Positions 8,128 to 16,451 of a stretch of DNA of 34,515 nt are shown piece by piece. Within the stretch, counting starts at the first letter, position 1; the number at the start of each line of letters is the position of its first letter. The stretch comes from an uncultured Chthonomonas sp. (GTDB taxonomy: Bacteria; Armatimonadota; Chthonomonadetes; Chthonomonadales; CAJBBX01): NCBI GenBank assembly GCA_903951425.1, contig CAJBBX010000162.1, forward strand, positions 1 to 34,515, given 5' to 3'. Under the pieces are notes generated by a model. That model was not told the origin of the DNA and did no database searches. It saw only the letters and a list, made by a program, of their open reading frames with translations. The translations under genes were made by a program, and so were the position numbers.

Positions 8128-10430
8128 GGGCCTTGCTCCTCCTGTGCGGCCTGCTGCTCGGCGGCGTGGCCTTCGGGCAGCCGGCGGACGACGCGGGCGG
8201 CGTGCCGAACGGCGGATTCGCCCGGCGCGACGGCGCGCTCGCCCAGGGCTGGAGCCCCGTGGGCGCGTACGAGGTCCTGCCTCGTGGCGGGCCCGGCGGC
8301 GCTCCTTGCCTGGCCATGCGGAGCGACGGCGCCACTCCCGGCGGCGCGGTGCAGGTGCTGCGCTGGGCGCCGGCGCGCTCAGGCGCCTTCGCCGTGACGG
8401 CCCGCATGCAGGTCGGCGACGTGGCCGAGGGCGGCGACTGCTGCCTCTGGCTCGACGTGATCCAGGAGGATGGAACGCCGATCTGGGGCATGATGGGCCT
8501 GCCCGACCGAACCAGGCGCGGCTGGCAGACCGTGCGGGCCGAGGTCTGGCCCAGCAAGCCCGTGCGCGAGGTTCAGGTCTTCCTGCTGCTGCGCGGGACC
8601 CGCGGCGCGGTCCGGTTCGCCGACGTGCGTCTGGCCGCGGCCCAGCCCTCCATCCGCGAGATGCGCGCGTGGCGCGCCGCCGAAGCCGCGCTGGACGTGA
8701 CCGCCGAGTTGAGCCACGAGGTTGAGTGGACGCTGACCGGCTCGCCGTCGGGAGGCTCCTCGGTGGCGAAGTCGGGCCGGTCGACCTCCCCGCGTGCGCG
8801 GCTGCCGTGGCCGCAGGGCGCGTCCGGCATTCTGACGCTTCGGGCCGGGCCCACCGTGCGCACGTTGCGTGTGCCCACCGCGAACCGGGGCGGGCGGGCC
8901 TCGGTCTGGGCGGCGTCGCCCATGGTGCGCGTCTTCGAGGACGACCTGCCGCCGGCGGACGGCCGCGCCGATTGCGCGATGGAGGCCGCCCGCGGCGAGG
9001 CGGAGAGCGTGCAGCTATGCGTCCGCGCCCGCCGCCCGCTGCGGGATCTCCGCGTCGACGTGGCCACGCCGCCGTCCGGACCCGGCGCGGTGACTGTGGA
9101 CTGTCGCCGCGTCGGCTTCGTCTGGGTCGGCCAGTCGCTGCGGCACCCGCTGGCCGCCCGGCGCGAGGCCTGCTGGTGGCCGGACCCGTTGCTGGCGCCC
9201 ACGCCCGTCAGCCTCGAGGCCGACACCACGCAGCCCTTCTGGCTGACGCTTCGCGTGCCGCGCAACGCCCGGCCGGGCCTGCACGTCGTCAAGGTCGCCG
9301 TCCGCGATGCCGAGGGGCTTGTGGGCGAGGCGACGGTGCGGCTCCGCGTCCACAGCGTCGTACTGCCGGTGCGCGGGCACATGAGGACGGCCTTCGCGCT
9401 CATGGACGGCTTCATGCGGAAGCTCTACGGCACGGTCACTCCGGCCGTGCGCCGCGCCTACACGGACTACCTGCTGGACCACCGCATCAACCCGGACGAC
9501 ATCAGCCGGACGAGCACGCCCGACCTCGACGAGCTGAGCTACGCCCGCGACCGGGGGCTCAACGCCTTCAACATCCTCAACGCCGTGCCTGAGCCTGAGC
9601 GGCCCGTGACCTGGACCTGCTTCGCCGAACTCAAGGACTACACGCCCGAGTTCAAGGCGACCTTCCTGAATCGGCTCGACGCCGTCGCGCCCGAGCTGGA
9701 GCGCAGGGGCCTGCTCGACCTCGCCTACGTCTACGGTTTCGACGAGCGGCCGCCGGAGTTCATCCCGGTCATAACCGACCTCTTCGGGGCCATCAAGCGG
9801 CGGCACCCGCGCATCAAGACGGTCTCGACCTGCTGGCCGCCCGCCGGGACCGACCCGTTGGCCATGAACATCGACTGCTTCGTGCCGCTCAGCTCCAGCT
9901 ACGACCCGAAGGTGGCCGCGTCGGCCCGCGCCCGCGGCGGCGAGGTCTGGTGGTACGTCTGCATGGGGCCCGGCTTCCCCTACGCCAACTGGCTATTCGA
10001 CAACCCGCTCATCGAGGCGCGGGTCATCTGGTGGCAGGCCTTCGCGTACGACGTCGAGGGGTTCCTCTACTGGGGCCTGAACATCTGGGAGCGGGCGGGC
10101 AACGACCACCTCATCCCCGACGACTCGCCGCGCCGCATCGACTGGTCCGTCTCGTCAGGCGGCGACTACAGCTGGTTGCAGGGCGACGGGGAACTGATCT
10201 ACGCCGGCGCCAACGGCCCTATCGGCAGCCTCCGCATGGAGGCAATCCGCGACGGGCTGGAGGACTTCGAGCTCCTGCGCCTGGCCGCGCCGGCCGGCAA
10301 GCAGACGCCCGCTGAGGCAACCCGGCCCGTCACCGCCGACCGGAGCCACTACACCCGCGATCCGGCGGTCCTGTCCGCCGCCAGGCGAGCCCAGCTGAAG
10401 GCGGCCTCCCATCGTCAGCTTGGTCAATAA
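8124..10430 (+). CDS. Exported GH123-like protein with DUF4091 C-terminus
   Basis: This 768-residue protein has a Sec signal (MRALLLLCGLLLGGVAFG). Residues ~25-180 look like a jelly-roll carbohydrate-binding domain. A second beta domain near 260-420 carries the EAESVQL segment typical of GH123 N-terminal domains. The catalytic barrel follows, with YGFDERP where the Asp540-Glu541 pair matches the GH123 acidic pair. The C-terminus (GDGELIYAGANGP, SLRMEAIRDGLEDFELLRL) is the DUF4091 signature. GH123 members are beta-N-acetylgalactosaminidases using the substrate acetamido group, but most DUF4091 proteins are uncharacterised. The start ATG at 8124 overlaps the previous stop, implying translational coupling. 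The longer in-frame reading to 7596 is only the shadow of the upstream gene. Confidence 0.82.
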   Translation: MRALLLLCGLLLGGVAFGQPADDAGGVPNGGFARRDGALAQGWSPVGAYEVLPRGGPGGAPCLAMRSDGATPGGAVQVLRWAPARSGAFAVTARMQVGDVAEGGDCCLWLDVIQEDGTPIWGMMGLPDRTRRGWQTVRAEVWPSKPVREVQVFLLLRGTRGAVRFADVRLAAAQPSIREMRAWRAAEAALDVTAELSHEVEWTLTGSPSGGSSVAKSGRSTSPRARLPWPQGASGILTLRAGPTVRTLRVPTANRGGRASVWAASPMVRVFEDDLPPADGRADCAMEAARGEAESVQLCVRARRPLRDLRVDVATPPSGPGAVTVDCRRVGFVWVGQSLRHPLAARREACWWPDPLLAPTPVSLEADTTQPFWLTLRVPRNARPGLHVVKVAVRDAEGLVGEATVRLRVHSVVLPVRGHMRTAFALMDGFMRKLYGTVTPAVRRAYTDYLLDHRINPDDISRTSTPDLDELSYARDRGLNAFNILNAVPEPERPVTWTCFAELKDYTPEFKATFLNRLDAVAPELERRGLLDLAYVYGFDERPPEFIPVITDLFGAIKRRHPRIKTVSTCWPPAGTDPLAMNIDCFVPLSSSYDPKVAASARARGGEVWWYVCMGPGFPYANWLFDNPLIEARVIWWQAFAYDVEGFLYWGLNIWERAGNDHLIPDDSPRRIDWSVSSGGDYSWLQGDGELIYAGANGPIGSLRMEAIRDGLEDFELLRLAAPAGKQTPAEATRPVTADRSHYTRDPAVLSAARRAQLKAASHRQLGQ

Positions 10431-10464
10431 GGTCAACAACGTCAAGACCTTGACCTTATTGACC
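10422..10464. terminator. 15-bp inverted repeat spanning the DUF4091 stop codon
   Basis: GGTCAATAAGGTCAA (10422-10436) and TTGACCTTATTGACC (10450-10464) are perfect inverted repeats around a 13-base loop. The left arm contains the TAA stop (10428-10430). The left arm and loop also repeat GTCAA every nine bases. It probably ends the exported-hydrolase operon, but it is AT-richer than other terminators here and has no trailing T run. Confidence 0.6.
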
Positions 10465-10466
10465 CT

Positions 10467-10484
10467 GCGGACCGCACTGTCCGC
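10467..10484. terminator. Small GC hairpin before the aldo/keto reductase stop
   Basis: GCGGAC (10467-10472) and GTCCGC (10479-10484) pair around a 6-base loop. The hairpin sits 18 bases from the end of the minus-strand aldo/keto reductase gene and could terminate that transcript, alone or with the neighbouring 15-bp repeat. Confidence 0.4.
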
Positions 10485-10502
10485 CGGTCCGTAGCCCGTT
10501 GC

Positions 10503-11417
10503 CTACGCCTTCATCGCCTCCAGCGCTTGGCGTGTCAGGGCCGCGAAGTCGTCGATCTCCTCGGGTGTCTCGCAACCGACCACCATGGTATCCACCGCGC
10601 CGGTGGCCAGGGCGTAGCGCACCGAGGCGAGCCGCTTCTCGGGGGCGTTGCGGTACCGGCCCTCGCCGGCTAGCTTCATGCCGATGACGCCCTTGCCGGC
10701 CTTGTGCAGATCCCTGATCACCGGGACCACCTTCTCCGGGTCCCGATCGTCCATCGAGTCGCCGTAGGCGTTGATGCGGACGTGGCAGGCATCAACCCAG
10801 GCGGTACTGACCGCGGTCCGCATGGCGCCCAGGTTGTGGATGGAAATGCCGTGTGCGCGGATGACCTTCTGCCGCTTCAGCTCCTCGAGCCCCTCCATGT
10901 GTCGGGCCATGGGCTCTTGCCACTCCGGCGACTGCATGCAGTGGAGCTGCAGGACGTCGATGGTGTCGGTCTTCAGCTCCTTGAGGAAGCGCTCCACGAA
11001 GACGTGCGGCTCGGGTCGGTCGACCTCGGGGATGCCGCCCTGGTGGTACCAGATCTTGGTCGCGATGGCGTAGCTCTTACGCGGCACGCCCTGCAGGGCC
11101 TCGGCCAGGTAGCTGTGCGTCCCGTAGATGTCGGCGCAGTCGAAGAGGCGCACGCCCCGTTCGTAGGCGTGCTGCACGAGCCTGTTGAACTTCTCGCGGC
11201 CCATGCGGGTATGGTTTGACTGGCGGTTGAATCCGCTCATCCCGGTCCCGAGGCCGATGAGCGAGACCTTCACGCCGGTCTTGCCCAGCTTTCGCATCTG
11301 GAACGGGTCGGTCGAAGGCGGCGCGGCAGGTTGCGCCAGCGCCTCGAGGCCGCCGGTGGCCAGTAGGCCGGCTCCGGCCAGCGCACCGGTAACGAACTCG
11401 CGTCGGTCAAGGTTCAT
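10503..11417 (-). CDS. Tat-exported aldo/keto reductase
   Basis: This 304-residue protein carries a twin-arginine signal (DRREF at 4-8, hydrophobic core to ~28, cleavage probably after ALAQP). The mature part is an aldo/keto reductase barrel. The full catalytic tetrad is visible: Asp93 in FDCAD, Tyr98 in DIYG, Lys121 in ATKIW and His159 in LQLHC. Family members use NAD(P)H to reduce aldehydes or sugars. A Tat route implies that the cofactor is loaded before export, as in the many Tat-tagged oxidoreductases of such glycan-degrading bacteria. AGGGGA precedes the ATG by about 5 bases. It is convergent with the DUF4091 gene and divergent from the Met-rich exported protein. Confidence 0.88.
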   Translation of the reverse strand: MNLDRREFVTGALAGAGLLATGGLEALAQPAAPPSTDPFQMRKLGKTGVKVSLIGLGTGMSGFNRQSNHTRMGREKFNRLVQHAYERGVRLFDCADIYGTHSYLAEALQGVPRKSYAIATKIWYHQGGIPEVDRPEPHVFVERFLKELKTDTIDVLQLHCMQSPEWQEPMARHMEGLEELKRQKVIRAHGISIHNLGAMRTAVSTAWVDACHVRINAYGDSMDDRDPEKVVPVIRDLHKAGKGVIGMKLAGEGRYRNAPEKRLASVRYALATGAVDTMVVGCETPEEIDDFAALTRQALEAMKA

Positions 11418-11443
11418 CGGTCATCCCCTGTACTATATGGGTA

Positions 11444-11468
11444 GCCTCGGCGCTGAAACGGCCGAGGC
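11444..11468. promoter_or_regulatory. 8-bp inverted repeat in a divergent intergenic region
   Basis: GCCTCGGC (11444-11451) and GCCGAGGC (11461-11468) form a perfect palindrome around 9 bases, midway between the aldo/keto reductase and the Met-rich exported protein. It could be an operator for a dimeric regulator or a leader hairpin of the rightward transcript; nothing in the sequence decides between the two. Confidence 0.4.
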
Positions 11469-11525
11469 AGTCGGTTCGTAGATGCTACGGTCGATTCCGG
11501 CATTCGCAACAAGGAGGACTCACAC

Positions 11526-12560
11526 ATGCGCCGCATTCTGGTGGCCGCGCTGTTCGCCGTATGGAGCTTACCCGCCGTCGCCGCACCGGGAGATACGCCC
11601 AAAGACCCCAAGATCGCTCCCGCATCGTGGCGCGAACTGGGTCCCATGTCGTTCAAGCTCGCCAAGGGCGAGACCTTCCGCCTCGTCACCGTCGGCAAGA
11701 TGCAGGGCGAGACGTCTATGAGCATGAACGGCCAGGACATGAGCTTCGGCATGTCGGGCACGACCGTCTCCGGCGTCAAGACCGTCGTCGCATCCGACAC
11801 GGACGGCGAGTACAAGCTCGACATGCTCACCGATGAGCTGTCGATGAAGACCGAGATGGAGGTCATGGGTCAGGCCATGCTCATCTCGATTCTCAACGAC
11901 CAGATCAAGGTGGTGCAGGGCGATAACGTGCTCGTCGATACCGCCACCGGCAAGGGCGGCGATATGGTCAAGATGTTCCAGGGCCAGGGCGTGGGCTACA
12001 AAGCCAAGGGCTCGATGACCATCACCGCCGACGGCAAGGTCGTCGGCAAGGTGGAGGGCGATCCAGCCTTCATCAAGGCGCAGGGGATGACGCCTAGCGC
12101 CGGCCCATTCATGGTCGTGTTCGGCAAGGACTCGCTAAAGCAGGGCGCCACCTGGACCGTCGAGACCGACCTGACCGCGCTGCAGCAGCTTCAGCTCAAG
12201 ACGCCCACCAAGCTGATCAGCACGATGAAGGTCGAGGGGCTGGCCACGGTAGACGGCGTGGAGTGCCTCGACATCTCGTTGAGCATCCCCGTCAAGGTAG
12301 CCGGCGCCAAGGCGCAGATGGAGCAGCAGGGCGTCGAAGTGGCCTTTGACCTGAAGAACATGGCGGGCTCCACCACGGGCCATGCGTACTTTGACCCCAA
12401 GGCCGGCCGATTCGTCTACGCCTCGATGAACTCCGACATCCAGATGGAGGGCGACGTCGCCCTGCCCGGCGGCATGGGCCAGATGCCCATGAAGATGCAC
12501 ATGAAGATCAAGGCCGGTGTCTTCCGCGTCCCGGTCGCCGCAACCGCGGCGCCTAAGTAA
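11526..12560 (+). CDS. Exported Met-rich beta-type protein of unknown function
   Basis: The 344-residue product has a Sec signal (residues 1-20, ending AVAA). The remainder is beta-strand-like, with regular strands such as FRLVTVGKM and YKLDMLTDE, and a TWTVETDLT core reminiscent of DUF6263-type envelope proteins. That family link is a guess. Two clusters are unusually rich in methionine (about residues 57-80 and 313-331, MGQMPMKMHMK). There is no lipobox or membrane anchor, so the protein is probably periplasmic or secreted. AAGGAGG precedes the ATG by 8 bases, one of the best ribosome binding sites in the window. A hairpin follows its stop by 28 bases. Confidence 0.75.
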   Translation: MRRILVAALFAVWSLPAVAAPGDTPKDPKIAPASWRELGPMSFKLAKGETFRLVTVGKMQGETSMSMNGQDMSFGMSGTTVSGVKTVVASDTDGEYKLDMLTDELSMKTEMEVMGQAMLISILNDQIKVVQGDNVLVDTATGKGGDMVKMFQGQGVGYKAKGSMTITADGKVVGKVEGDPAFIKAQGMTPSAGPFMVVFGKDSLKQGATWTVETDLTALQQLQLKTPTKLISTMKVEGLATVDGVECLDISLSIPVKVAGAKAQMEQQGVEVAFDLKNMAGSTTGHAYFDPKAGRFVYASMNSDIQMEGDVALPGGMGQMPMKMHMKIKAGVFRVPVAATAAPK

Positions 12561-12588
12561 GCGCGTCCGGCATCACAGCAGTGCGATG

Positions 12589-12617
12589 GGCCCGCTCCGA
12601 TTGTCCAGAGCGGGGCC
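12589..12617 (+). terminator. Imperfect GC hairpin after the Met-rich protein gene
   Basis: GGCCCGCTC (12589-12597) pairs with GAGCGGGGCC (12608-12617), with one bulged G and a 10-base loop. It is followed by TCTCATTGGTCT and lies between two convergent genes. It is a plausible Rho-independent terminator for the upstream gene. Confidence 0.5.
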
Positions 12618-12660
12618 TCTCATTGGTCTACTTGCCGGTCGGTGTACGACGGTTGTAGCG

Positions 12661-13353
12661 CTACTTCGACTGCGGATCGATCTTGATCGCCTTCAGATGC
12701 TGCGCCAGCCACGGCTCGAGCGCCTTGGCGATCCCCAATGTGGCCGCCCGCTGCTCATGGGGCGTCTTCGGACCGCCGCTGACCATCGTGAAGAGCCCTG
12801 AGATGAAGACCGTGCCCAGCGCCTTGAGGGTGTCCTCCTTGGCCGTGCTGTCCATCTTCAGCTCCTTCACGTCCAGGGCCACCTCCTGCCGCTTCACGTC
12901 AACGATGCGCACCGTCACGGCGCACGTCGACTTGGTCTTCGGCCCGAGGCTGACCCAAACGCTGCGCGAGTGCCACGCTGCGCTACCGGCCATCACCCAG
13001 TCGACGCCCAGCTTCTGGCCCACGCGCAGCATCTGAGCCGCCGTGGGCATCTGCGTCGACGGAGCGAATTCCGCCTGGTTCGTCTCCTGCCAGGCGGCCA
13101 CCGTCTTCACATCCGACATCCGGTCGACCCGAACCTTCACCAGAATGTCCGTCAGGAAGTCCTTGGCCGTCTTGCGGGCGCCGTCCGTTCCGTCCACGAG
13201 GTGCCACGGGAGTACGGCGATCGTCTCCACGCGCACCGTGCCGTCGCCTTCCGCCTGCGACGGGCCTGCCTGCATTGCGGTGGCGACCGGTCCAACGGCT
13301 ACGGCGGCCGCACAGGCCGCACCCAACCAGATACGTCTACAGATCGACATCAT
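12661..13353 (-). CDS. Exported protein with CsgG/TolB-N-like fold (tentative)
   Basis: This 230-residue protein has a signal peptide (residues ~1-35, ending near ATAMQAG). The mature part begins ETIAVLPW, followed by helices and a LGVDWVMAGSA strand, the order seen in CsgG-, LpoB- and TolB-N-like envelope proteins, which bind partners or assemble outer-membrane complexes. No catalytic motif is visible, and the family call rests on pattern only. The start is one of two adjacent ATGs (13353 or 13350); GGAGG lies 3 or 6 bases upstream, which favours the second. The longer frame to 13446 has no ribosome site. The 224 bases between it and the next minus-strand gene show no gene or convincing promoter. 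Confidence 0.7.
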   Translation of the reverse strand: MMSICRRIWLGAACAAAVAVGPVATAMQAGPSQAEGDGTVRVETIAVLPWHLVDGTDGARKTAKDFLTDILVKVRVDRMSDVKTVAAWQETNQAEFAPSTQMPTAAQMLRVGQKLGVDWVMAGSAAWHSRSVWVSLGPKTKSTCAVTVRIVDVKRQEVALDVKELKMDSTAKEDTLKALGTVFISGLFTMVSGGPKTPHEQRAATLGIAKALEPWLAQHLKAIKIDPQSK

Positions 13354-13577
13354 CTTCCTCCATCGGTGCTCTTGGTCTGAGCGTCGCGCCGGGCAGGGCT
13401 CGGGCCTGCCGAGGCATGGGTAACGGAGGGTGATGAGGATGCCCATCGCCGCGCCCGGCGCAACGCTTCAGCGACGGAACTCTCGCAACCGTCGCCAAAC
13501 CGGAAAGCCCGGCGCGTAAAATCGCGGAATCTTGGCGCGCTACCGCGCGATGTCGGCTCATTGGGCGTCCGGCCGGA

Positions 13578-14030
13578 CTACAGGTGTGCGGCAGCCGCCT
13601 CGACCTCGGTGCTGGGGAGCGAGTAGTCGATGCCCTCGGCTTGCAGCCAGGCCTCCGCCACGGCGCGGTACGACTGGCACTCATGTAGGCGCCACGCGTC
13701 GACAATGTCGGGCCAAGTGTGCACGGAGTCCTTGAAGCGGTGGAATGGCGACCGGCCGTCCAGCGCTCGGCGCAGGGCCGGGCGGGCGTAGGGCGGCGCC
13801 ACATCCTCAGCGAACGTCTCGCGGATGCCCAGGGCATCCCGGTTGGAGACCGGCGGTATGGCCAGGTACCGGCTGGGTTCAGCGTCCACCATGCCCGCCA
13901 CATCGTCGTCGGCGCCCATCTCGAGGTTCCGCATCAGGACGGCGCCCGAGTGGAGGTCCAGGTAGTAGGCGACCTCTGGGATGTAGTTGTCGAGAGCTTG
14001 GAACAGCGACTCGGCGGAAATCTCGATCAT
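13578..14030 (-). CDS. UPF0158 family protein
   Basis: This 150-residue soluble protein matches UPF0158 in layout. An N-terminal EVAYYLDLHSGAV hairpin (17-29) is followed by RYLAIPP (53-59), a GIRETFAEDV helix, LRRALDGRSPFHRFKDSV near 84-101 and a C-terminal AEAWLQAEGID helix. The biochemical role of the family is unknown. I chose the ATG at 14030 because GGGGAGG lies 9 bases upstream; the ATG at 14039 abuts that site directly and the longer frame to 14249 has no support. It is divergent from the rhaT operon. A minus-strand TATGAT near 14091-14096 could be its -10 box, though no -35 is evident. Confidence 0.8.
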   Translation of the reverse strand: MIEISAESLFQALDNYIPEVAYYLDLHSGAVLMRNLEMGADDDVAGMVDAEPSRYLAIPPVSNRDALGIRETFAEDVAPPYARPALRRALDGRSPFHRFKDSVHTWPDIVDAWRLHECQSYRAVAEAWLQAEGIDYSLPSTEVEAAAAHL

Positions 14031-14238
14031 CGCGCCCATCCTCCCCGCGCCGGCTGACGCCCCCGGGCCAACCGGGAGTGCGCCTCGCACTACATCATAC
14101 GTCCGAATGAGGGCGCACGTATACCCGACCGGCAAGATCGTCGCGCCGTCAGGCAGGAGTCTGCCGCGCTTGTGCCTAAGCTGGAATGCAGGCGGGCCAT
14201 TCGGGTCCGCAACCCTTGACCACGGAGGCGCGATCGCC

Positions 14239-15354
14239 ATGACGCCCAACCCGCTACTCGGCGTGTTCTTGCATTCGGTCGGCGGACTGGCGGCGGCCAG
14301 TTTCTACGTGCCCTACCGCCGCGTGAAGGGGTGGGCCTGGGAGACCTTCTGGCTGGTCGGCGGCGTCTTCAGCTGGCTGATCGCGCCCTGGGTCGTGGCC
14401 TTGCTGACCGTGCCCGACGCCGTGGGCGTGTTGCGCGCAGCGCCGGCCTCGGCCATCCGCGGGGCCTTCGTCTTCGGCGTGCTCTGGGGCGTGGGCGGGC
14501 TCACCTTCGGCCTCAGCATGCGCTACCTGGGCATCGCCCTGGGCTACGCCATCGCCCTCGGCTTCTGTGCCGCCTTCGGCACGCTCGTGCCGCCCATCGT
14601 CGGGGGCAAGCTGCCCGACCTGATGGCCCACTCCTACGGCCACATGGCGCTGGGCGGCGTTGCGATCTGCCTGCTGGGCATCGCCATCAGCGGGGCGGCG
14701 GGCCGGTCCCGCGAGCGCGAGACGCCGGTCGATCCCGCCGACGCCGGCAAGTCGGAGTTCAACTTCGGCAAGGGGGTGATGGTCGCCATCTTCTCCGGCA
14801 TCCTCAGCGCCAGCATGTCCTACGCCATCAGTGCGGGCAAGCCCATCGCCGAGATCGCCGTGAAGCGTGGCGTGGGCGACCTGTGGCAGAACACCCCGAG
14901 CTTCATCGTCATCCTGGCCGGTGGCTTCCTTACCAACGCCGTCTGGTGCGCCTACCTCTCGGCCCGCAACAAGAGCTACACCGACTTCGCCAAGCTGGAC
15001 GTCCCTGCGGGCCTCAACGTGCTGCTCTGCGCCTTGGCCGGTGTCACTTGGTACCTGCAGTTCATGTTCTACGGCATGGGCACCACGCAGATGGGCAAGC
15101 TCGACTTCGCCAGCTGGACGCTGCACATGGCCTTCATCATCATCTTCAGCACCCTCTGGGGCATCGCCCTGAAGGAGTGGAAGGGGAGCAGCGTTCGCAC
15201 CAAGTGGCTGGTGGCGGCGGGGCTGGCCGTGCTGGTGCTCTCCACGGTGGTGGTGGGCCACAGCAGCAACATGCAGGCCGCCTACGAGAAGGCGCAGCGC
15301 GCCGCCGAGGCCGGCGCGATGATCAACTACCGAGGACCAGGAGCCTCGCGATGA
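14239..15354 (+). CDS. rhaT: RhaT-type L-rhamnose/proton symporter
   Basis: This 371-residue membrane protein has about ten hydrophobic segments and matches RhaT closely from the start: NPLLGVFLHSVGGLAAASFYVPYRRVKGWAWET is cut here as NPLLGVFLHSVGG (3-15), then FYVPYRRVK and WETFWLVGG. Later hallmarks include NAVWCAYL and the YLQFMFYGMG segment. RhaT imports L-rhamnose (or a related deoxysugar) with a proton across the inner membrane. GGAGG precedes the ATG by 10 bases. Its stop overlaps the next start (ATGA), followed by a dehydrogenase and a sulfatase, so the three genes form an operon. No rhamnose isomerase or kinase lies in the window, so the actual sugar may differ. Confidence 0.9.
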   Translation: MTPNPLLGVFLHSVGGLAAASFYVPYRRVKGWAWETFWLVGGVFSWLIAPWVVALLTVPDAVGVLRAAPASAIRGAFVFGVLWGVGGLTFGLSMRYLGIALGYAIALGFCAAFGTLVPPIVGGKLPDLMAHSYGHMALGGVAICLLGIAISGAAGRSRERETPVDPADAGKSEFNFGKGVMVAIFSGILSASMSYAISAGKPIAEIAVKRGVGDLWQNTPSFIVILAGGFLTNAVWCAYLSARNKSYTDFAKLDVPAGLNVLLCALAGVTWYLQFMFYGMGTTQMGKLDFASWTLHMAFIIIFSTLWGIALKEWKGSSVRTKWLVAAGLAVLVLSTVVVGHSSNMQAAYEKAQRAAEAGAMINYRGPGASR

Positions 15355-16427
15355 TATGCATTCCGGATACCATGCGCGCCGTCCGCTGCTACGGCCCCGG
15401 CGACTATCGGCTGGAGACGTTGCCCGTACCCGAGCCGGGCGCCGACGAGATCCTTGTCCAGGTGGAGGCCTGCGGCGTCTGCGCCTCCGACGGCAAGTGC
15501 TTCGGCGGCGCCCCGCTCTTCTGGGGCGACGCCACACGGCCGCAGTTCGTGCAGCCTCCCGTGACGCCCGGCCATGAGCTGATCGGCCGCGTGGTCGCCC
15601 TGGGGGCCGGCGCCGAGGCTCAGGGCCTCAGGGTGGGCGACCGGGCCATCTCCGAGCAGATCGTGCCCTGCTGGAAGTGCCGCTACTGCCGCAGGTCGAA
15701 CTACCACCTGTGCGTGGAGGCCGACGTCTACGGCTTCCGCCGGCGCGTGCAGGGCGCCATGGCGGACTACATGATCTTTCCGGCGGGCTCCCTGAACCAC
15801 AAGGTGCCCGAGGAGCTCCCGCGTGACCAGGCCGCCCTCATGGAGCCATTGGCCTGCTCCCTCCGCGCAGTGGAGCGCTCCCGGATGCAATTGGGCGACG
15901 TGGTCGTGGTGGCCGGAGCCGGCACACTGGGGTTGGGCATGGTCGCCTTCGCGCGGCTCCGGAACCCGGGGTTGCTCATCTCCATCGACCGCCTGGCTCC
16001 ACGCCTGGAGCTGGCCCGCGCTCTGGGTGCAGACCTGGCCATCGATCCCGGCGCAGAGAACGCCGTCCAGCGTGTGCTGGACCTGACCGAGGGCTACGGC
16101 TGCGACGTCTATATCGAGGCCACGGGCCATCCCGACGCCGTGAACCAGGGCCTGGCCATGATCCGCAAGGGCGGCAACTTCGTGGAGTTCTCCGTGATGC
16201 CGCGCGAGACGACGTGCGATTGGACCCTCATCGGCGACGCCAAGGAGATCAACATCTACGGCGCGCACCTGGGTCCGCACCTCTATCCCACGGTCATCGA
16301 CTATCTGGCGCGGGGCCTCGTGAAGGTCGACGGCATCGTCACCGACGCCTTGCCGCTGGAGGATTACGCCGAGGGCTTTGACCGCGTCCACCGCGGCATC
16401 GGGATCAAGACGCTGCTCGTGCCTTAG
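15351..16427 (+). CDS. Zinc-dependent medium-chain alcohol/polyol dehydrogenase
   Basis: The 358-residue protein is a medium-chain dehydrogenase. The catalytic zinc site is visible as GVCASD (Cys44) and GHE (His75-Glu76). The structural zinc loop has four cysteines, 107, 110, 113 and 121 (CWKCRYC...C). An NAD(P)-binding VVVAGAGTLGLGM motif follows near 181-193. The closest look-alikes are erythritol/threitol and L-threonine or sorbitol dehydrogenases, so a sugar or polyol substrate is likely. The start at 15351 overlaps the rhaT stop and has AGGAG 7 bases upstream. Coupling to a deoxysugar symporter suggests that it oxidises the imported sugar or a product of it. Confidence 0.9.
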   Translation: MICIPDTMRAVRCYGPGDYRLETLPVPEPGADEILVQVEACGVCASDGKCFGGAPLFWGDATRPQFVQPPVTPGHELIGRVVALGAGAEAQGLRVGDRAISEQIVPCWKCRYCRRSNYHLCVEADVYGFRRRVQGAMADYMIFPAGSLNHKVPEELPRDQAALMEPLACSLRAVERSRMQLGDVVVVAGAGTLGLGMVAFARLRNPGLLISIDRLAPRLELARALGADLAIDPGAENAVQRVLDLTEGYGCDVYIEATGHPDAVNQGLAMIRKGGNFVEFSVMPRETTCDWTLIGDAKEINIYGAHLGPHLYPTVIDYLARGLVKVDGIVTDALPLEDYAEGFDRVHRGIGIKTLLVP

Positions 16428-16451
16428 GCAGTCCGAGCGAAGGAGAGCGCT

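Noticed and set aside
11432-11458. Minus-strand TATAGT/TTTCAG promoter for the aldo/keto reductase
   Set aside because: Transcription would start only about 8 bases before the ATG, cutting off the AGGGGA ribosome site; the 15-base spacer is also short.
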